63,612 nucleotides of DNA from Hyphomicrobiales bacterium. Lineage in GTDB: Bacteria; Pseudomonadota; Alphaproteobacteria; Rhizobiales; Beijerinckiaceae. Numbering within the stretch: the first letter of the stretch is position 1; each line of letters starts with the position of its first letter. Made by a program: the position numbers and the translations under genes. The notes below the pieces were generated by a model. The model was not told where the DNA came from. It worked only from the letters and a program-made list of their open reading frames with translations, and did no database searches. Positions 60,575 to 63,612 of the stretch are shown piece by piece. The stretch is from NCBI GenBank assembly GCA_003963405.1, contig RXIY01000019.1, positions 1 through 63,612 of the forward strand. Reading direction: 5' to 3'.

Positions 60575-60882
60575 GTTTGATTCTCCGTCCTCTTTGCGGC
60601 GCAAAACTTACACTTGAGCGGCCGCAGTTGAGAAGTGATCTGCTCTTCCGCAAGTGATATTGCATGACCTGCGATTAGTTTAGGCCAAATCATTTCGGCC
60701 AGCGCGAACATGGCGCCGTCCCCTTTTGGAATCACGAAGTCCAGCCCGTTGAGCGGAATGCCCGTTGATGAGAAGTGTGGGCTCCGCGGGTCGCGGAGTG
60801 GCAGCGGGCGCTGATCGATGCATGTGATCTCTACTTGGAACGCCAAAGGCGCAATCGCCAATAGCAAGGCCATCGGGCGCAA
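60559..60882 (-). CDS. Possible small protein (107 aa), doubtful
   Basis: The frame has a hydrophobic start (MALLLAIAPLAFQVEI, from an ATG at 60873) and ends with a CKFC pair. There is no good ribosome site. It overlaps the start of the Gly-rich gene by 16 bases. It may be real and co-transcribed, or a chance frame; I see no recognisable family. Confidence 0.3.
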   Translation of the reverse strand: MRPMALLLAIAPLAFQVEITCIDQRPLPLRDPRSPHFSSTGIPLNGLDFVIPKGDGAMFALAEMIWPKLIAGHAISLAEEQITSQLRPLKCKFCAAKRTENQTCAEF

Positions 60883-61365
60883 GGCTTCTCGGCGGCCTCG
60901 GTCGCTCTAGGCCTCTAATCCAAATTGGCCGGCTGAATGCCCCTCTGCCGACCTGTTTAGACTGCCGCAATCCCAAGTATAGCGCCGTCGATATCGGCAT
61001 GACGAAGACTGGCCTTGTTACTTGGCGCCGTCATGCCTGCGGCAAGGAGCGCGAGGTCTCCAATTGGCAAGGCACATTCTGGGGCGTGAGCAAGGCCGCG
61101 CCAACGAGATAGCGATTCGCTTTTAAGCCGTTGCAGGGCGGAGCAACTTAAACGAGACTTTTACTCAGAGTTTGCAGGGAGTTGAGAACAAGCGCCCCTC
61201 CCGACAGAACCAAAGCGAGTGAGGTTCGCCCGGAATGAGACGAAAGAGACCGATTTCGGCTCGGCCCACCAGTCTCAGAGGTTCGGTGCGAAACCGCAAA
61301 CCCTTCGGGAATAAGGAAGGTTTCCGCCGCAGATCAGGCGGTCCCTGGGGTTCGCTTCTGCTTAG
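60883..61365. other. Intergenic region without assigned gene
   Basis: About 480 bases before the recombinase remnant. A plus-strand frame from about 60900 to 61110 reads TCLDCRNPKYS with two Cys pairs-like spacing, but has no start context or family that I recognise. It may be further debris of a mobile element. Confidence 0.35.
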
Positions 61366-61671
61366 CTGGCGGACCCACATATCCTGCGCGCCCTCGGGCG
61401 CGCGTGGGCGTGGCGGCGGCGACTTGAGAGCGGCGAGGCAACCACGCTCCAGGACATCGCCCGGGCGGAGAATGTGACGGACCGGTATGTCAGCCGGATC
61501 ATGCGGCTGGCGTATCTGTCGCCCAACGTGCTCGAGCGCCTGCTGCTCTGGCGCGTGCCGCCGTCCGTGTCGGTCAACGACCTGATCAAGGCCAGCTGCC
61601 TGCCGTGGGCGGAGCAGATGGGGAGGGTTTTTGAGGGGCAGCGCGACGCTTGCGAAGTCGGGTGCATTTAG
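61366..61671 (+). pseudogene. C-terminal remnant of a serine site-specific recombinase
   Basis: Following an in-frame TAG at 61363, the frame LADPHILRALGRAWAWRRR, LQDIARAENVTDRYVSRIMR, LAYLSPNVLERLLL matches the C-terminal helix-turn-helix tail of large recombinase-family proteins of alphaproteobacterial islands, where AxVKALARAHRW and SYVCRLLRLTLLAPDI are usual. The catalytic N-terminal domain is absent, so this is a fragment. It marks a former mobile element next to the RHS gene. Confidence 0.6.
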
Positions 61672-61745
61672 ACCGTTCCCATGTCGCGCCGCAGGCGCGC
61701 TTCCGGCCGGCGGAGACCTCGCCCTCAACATTCAACCATAACGAA

Positions 61746-63612
61746 CTATCTGCAACTAGCCTGACATTTTTTTATCACATCGGATGCCCAGTCCTGACAG
61801 TTTTGTCCTCCAAGAAAACGCCCGCCAATCAAAGAATATTGAGGGCGCGAACCGTTTATCGCTTCCTCCACACAATCATCCATACAAACCTTATCTTTCA
61901 CAATTCGTCTGCAAACTCCGGAGGACGCTCCGTCCCCTTCACTTTTTTTCCCACGGCTCCAAAAGGGATTGCCGCTCCGATCTTGACCGCCCTTGCTGCC
62001 CGGACCACTCCATGGGCGTTGGACAGTAAGATATTGGTGAAATAGTGGGTTGCTGTCGGGGTCGTAAAATAGGCGACCATAAAACTCGCCAAGACCATGC
62101 AAAGGCTGAGTACAAGCGTAGACATCTAGGCCTAAGGGATCGGCCTTGCTCACTGGGTCGCTCTCTGCGTAAGTATAGGTGTTGATCCCGCCCCCCAGCC
62201 CAATCGGATCGCTCTCGATATACCTTCCGAGTTTTGGGCTATAATCACGATAATAATTGTAATTCAGTCTCGTCTCCGAGTCGTAATACTGCCCCGGGAA
62301 TCGCAAACTATAAACCAGCGACCCGGTCGGCGCGTCGGCACCGAAGGGATCGTGATCCCACAACCAGACCTGCGCCTTCGCCGCGTTGGTGATCTGATAG
62401 GGCGCGCCGAGATGGTCGGGCGCGATGAAGAAAAACCCGCTCGCCTGAATCGTCGCGACCGGAAGATCGCCCAGCCAGACGGTTTCCTCAATGCGGGCGC
62501 CAGACGAATTATATTCGCCGATCAGATGGCCGGCTTCGTCGTATACGAAATAGGTATCTGTCGACGGTGTGGCGGCGTCTCTCTTGGAGACGCGCTGGCC
62601 CAGGCCATTCACGCCATAGGTCTTGATGATGGCACCGATTTTCGAACTGACCAGCCGTCCGCGATCGTCATAGGTGAATACATAGGACGGCGCGTCCGTA
62701 AGCGTGTTGCCTGAGGCGTCATAGGTGAAGGTCTCCGTCGCGGCGCCGCCGACGCTGGTCAGGCGATTGCTGGTCGAGGGGAACGCATAGGTGAAGTTAT
62801 TGGTCGTCGTCCCGTTCTTCAGCGCCGCCGTCAGGCGGTTGCCGTCGGCGTCGTAAGTGTAAGTCTGGCCGGTCGTTCCCGCAGAGAAGCTCGTCAGCCG
62901 CGCCAGAGCGTCGTAGCCATAGGTCTTCGCCGCGGCGGCGTTGACCGCCGTCGCCGTGATCCGGTCTCCCGCGTTATAGGTGAGCGTCACGCTGCGTCCC
63001 GGCACGCTGAAACCGGAGACGCGGTTATTCTGGTCGATCGTGCGCGCATAGGCGGCGCCGTTGCCCTGAACCCAGCCGGTCACGCCGCCGAAGGGCGCGT
63101 AGGTCGCCCCGGTGAATAGGTTTTGGGCTCCAGCCTTGGCGCTGACGGCGCGTCCGGCCGCGTCATAGCCATAGGTAATGATGGTCCCCGACGGATAGGT
63201 CACGCTCGCCACACGGCCGCCGGCGTCATAGGCGTAGCTCGTTTTCCAGCTCAGCGTTCCGATAGTCTGCAGCTTCTGGATGATGCGGCCATTCGCGTCA
63301 TAACTGTAGGCGGTCGAGCCTGTCCCGTCTGTGATCTTCGTCAGCCGGCCGGTTCCATTCGTCCCCTGATCATATTGGAACTGAACGTTCGGTCCGCCCG
63401 CGCGCGTTTCGCTGATCTTCCGGTTGAGCGCGTCATAGGCATAGGTCGTGACTTTCCCCCGCGCGTCGGTCGAGGTCGGGACATTGCCCGCCGCGTCGAA
63501 AGTGCGCGTCGATTTCCCGGTATCGGGGCTGGTGACGCTCGTATTGTTGTCGAGAGCGTCCCATGCATAGGTCGTCGTCAGCCCCTTTGGGTCCTTGACG
63601 GAGGTCAGATGG
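61746..63612 (-). CDS. RHS-repeat protein with Cys-rich C-terminal domain, N-terminus outside window
   Basis: The frame is open to the right edge, so only the last 621 residues are visible. YD-type repeats (TTYAWDALDNN, TYAYDALNRK, YSYDANGRI) run to the RHS core motif YYDSETRLNYNYYRDYSPKL followed by GRYIESDPIGLGGGINTYTY and DPLGL. The remaining about 130 residues form a variable C-terminal domain with eight cysteines, a His in NPLFHQYLTVQ and the motif GGQNCQDWASDVIKKC. A His followed much later by NCQxW resembles papain-like or NlpC-like peptidase toxins of RHS proteins; that is tentative. No immunity gene follows the stop. Confidence 0.85.
   Translation of the reverse strand, partial: HLTSVKDPKGLTTTYAWDALDNNTSVTSPDTGKSTRTFDAAGNVPTSTDARGKVTTYAYDALNRKISETRAGGPNVQFQYDQGTNGTGRLTKITDGTGSTAYSYDANGRIIQKLQTIGTLSWKTSYAYDAGGRVASVTYPSGTIITYGYDAAGRAVSAKAGAQNLFTGATYAPFGGVTGWVQGNGAAYARTIDQNNRVSGFSVPGRSVTLTYNAGDRITATAVNAAAAKTYGYDALARLTSFSAGTTGQTYTYDADGNRLTAALKNGTTTNNFTYAFPSTSNRLTSVGGAATETFTYDASGNTLTDAPSYVFTYDDRGRLVSSKIGAIIKTYGVNGLGQRVSKRDAATPSTDTYFVYDEAGHLIGEYNSSGARIEETVWLGDLPVATIQASGFFFIAPDHLGAPYQITNAAKAQVWLWDHDPFGADAPTGSLVYSLRFPGQYYDSETRLNYNYYRDYSPKLGRYIESDPIGLGGGINTYTYAESDPVSKADPLGLDVYACTQPLHGLGEFYGRLFYDPDSNPLFHQYLTVQRPWSGPGSKGGQDRSGNPFWSRGKKSEGDGASSGVCRRIVKDKVCMDDCVEEAINGSRPQYSLIGGRFLGGQNCQDWASDVIKKCQASCR

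Noticed and set aside
61165..61731. Minus-strand frame of 188 codons
   Set aside because: It is the antisense of the recombinase remnant, with Pro/Arg-rich composition and no domain.
1..63612. tRNA, rRNA or riboswitch genes
   Set aside because: No cloverleaf-like segment, rRNA core sequence or known riboswitch consensus was noticed by reading; short structured RNAs could still be missed without a covariance-model search.

Overview
The window is high-GC DNA, densely coded, with frequent 4-bp start/stop overlaps, Tat and Sec signals, stressosome genes and a quinoprotein dehydrogenase set. This fits an alphaproteobacterium of the Hyphomicrobiales, most likely a methylotroph or methanotroph of the Methylocystis/Methylosinus type. 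That placement is an inference from gene content; no rRNA or other marker gene is present.

Layout. 1-2.4 kb: a truncated IS481-type transposase cut by the left edge, then small genes on the minus strand (a 39-aa membrane peptide, an HdeA-like protein, a Cys-rich secreted protein). 2.9-6.1 kb: a plus-strand stressosome operon (globin-type RsbR, RsbS, RsbT, RsbX) ending in a class III adenylyl cyclase. 6.3-14.9 kb: a secreted protein, then a minus-strand block of a heavy-metal RND efflux pump (fusion protein, pump, outer-membrane factor) followed by an OmpR/EnvZ-type two-component pair. 15.2-24.0 kb: one minus-strand operon of a SulP anion transporter followed by six subunits of a hydrogenase-4-like membrane complex whose large subunit has lost its NiFe cysteines.

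24.9-33.5 kb: a plus-strand respiratory block of a PQQ dehydrogenase with the lanthanide-type extra Asp, a XoxJ/MxaJ-like protein, a cytochrome c, caa3-type oxidase subunits II, I and III, a small membrane protein and a CtaG-cytochrome c fusion. Electrons would pass from alcohol to PQQ, to cytochrome c, to the oxidase. Oxidase subunit I lacks the usual D-channel Glu and K-channel Lys. 33.6-36.3 kb: an EmrAB-type drug exporter.

36.3-44.0 kb: a minus-strand RiPP cluster, the most notable part of the window. It holds a carbamoyltransferase, a 119-aa precursor ending in ten Cys-X-Gly triplets (X is Arg or Gly), a fused leader-binding/E1-like/YcaO cyclodehydratase, a SagB-type dehydrogenase and a Tat-exported amidase. 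This predicts a poly-thiazole peptide.

44.1-45.9 kb: a small secreted protein and an alpha/beta hydrolase. 46.0-59.9 kb: two large RTX proteins on the minus strand (one an animal-type heme peroxidase) divergent from a complete type I secretion operon (ABC transporter, HlyD, TolC), their probable export route. 60-63.6 kb: small secreted proteins, a remnant of a site-specific recombinase, and an RHS-repeat protein with a Cys-rich C-terminal domain that runs off the right edge.
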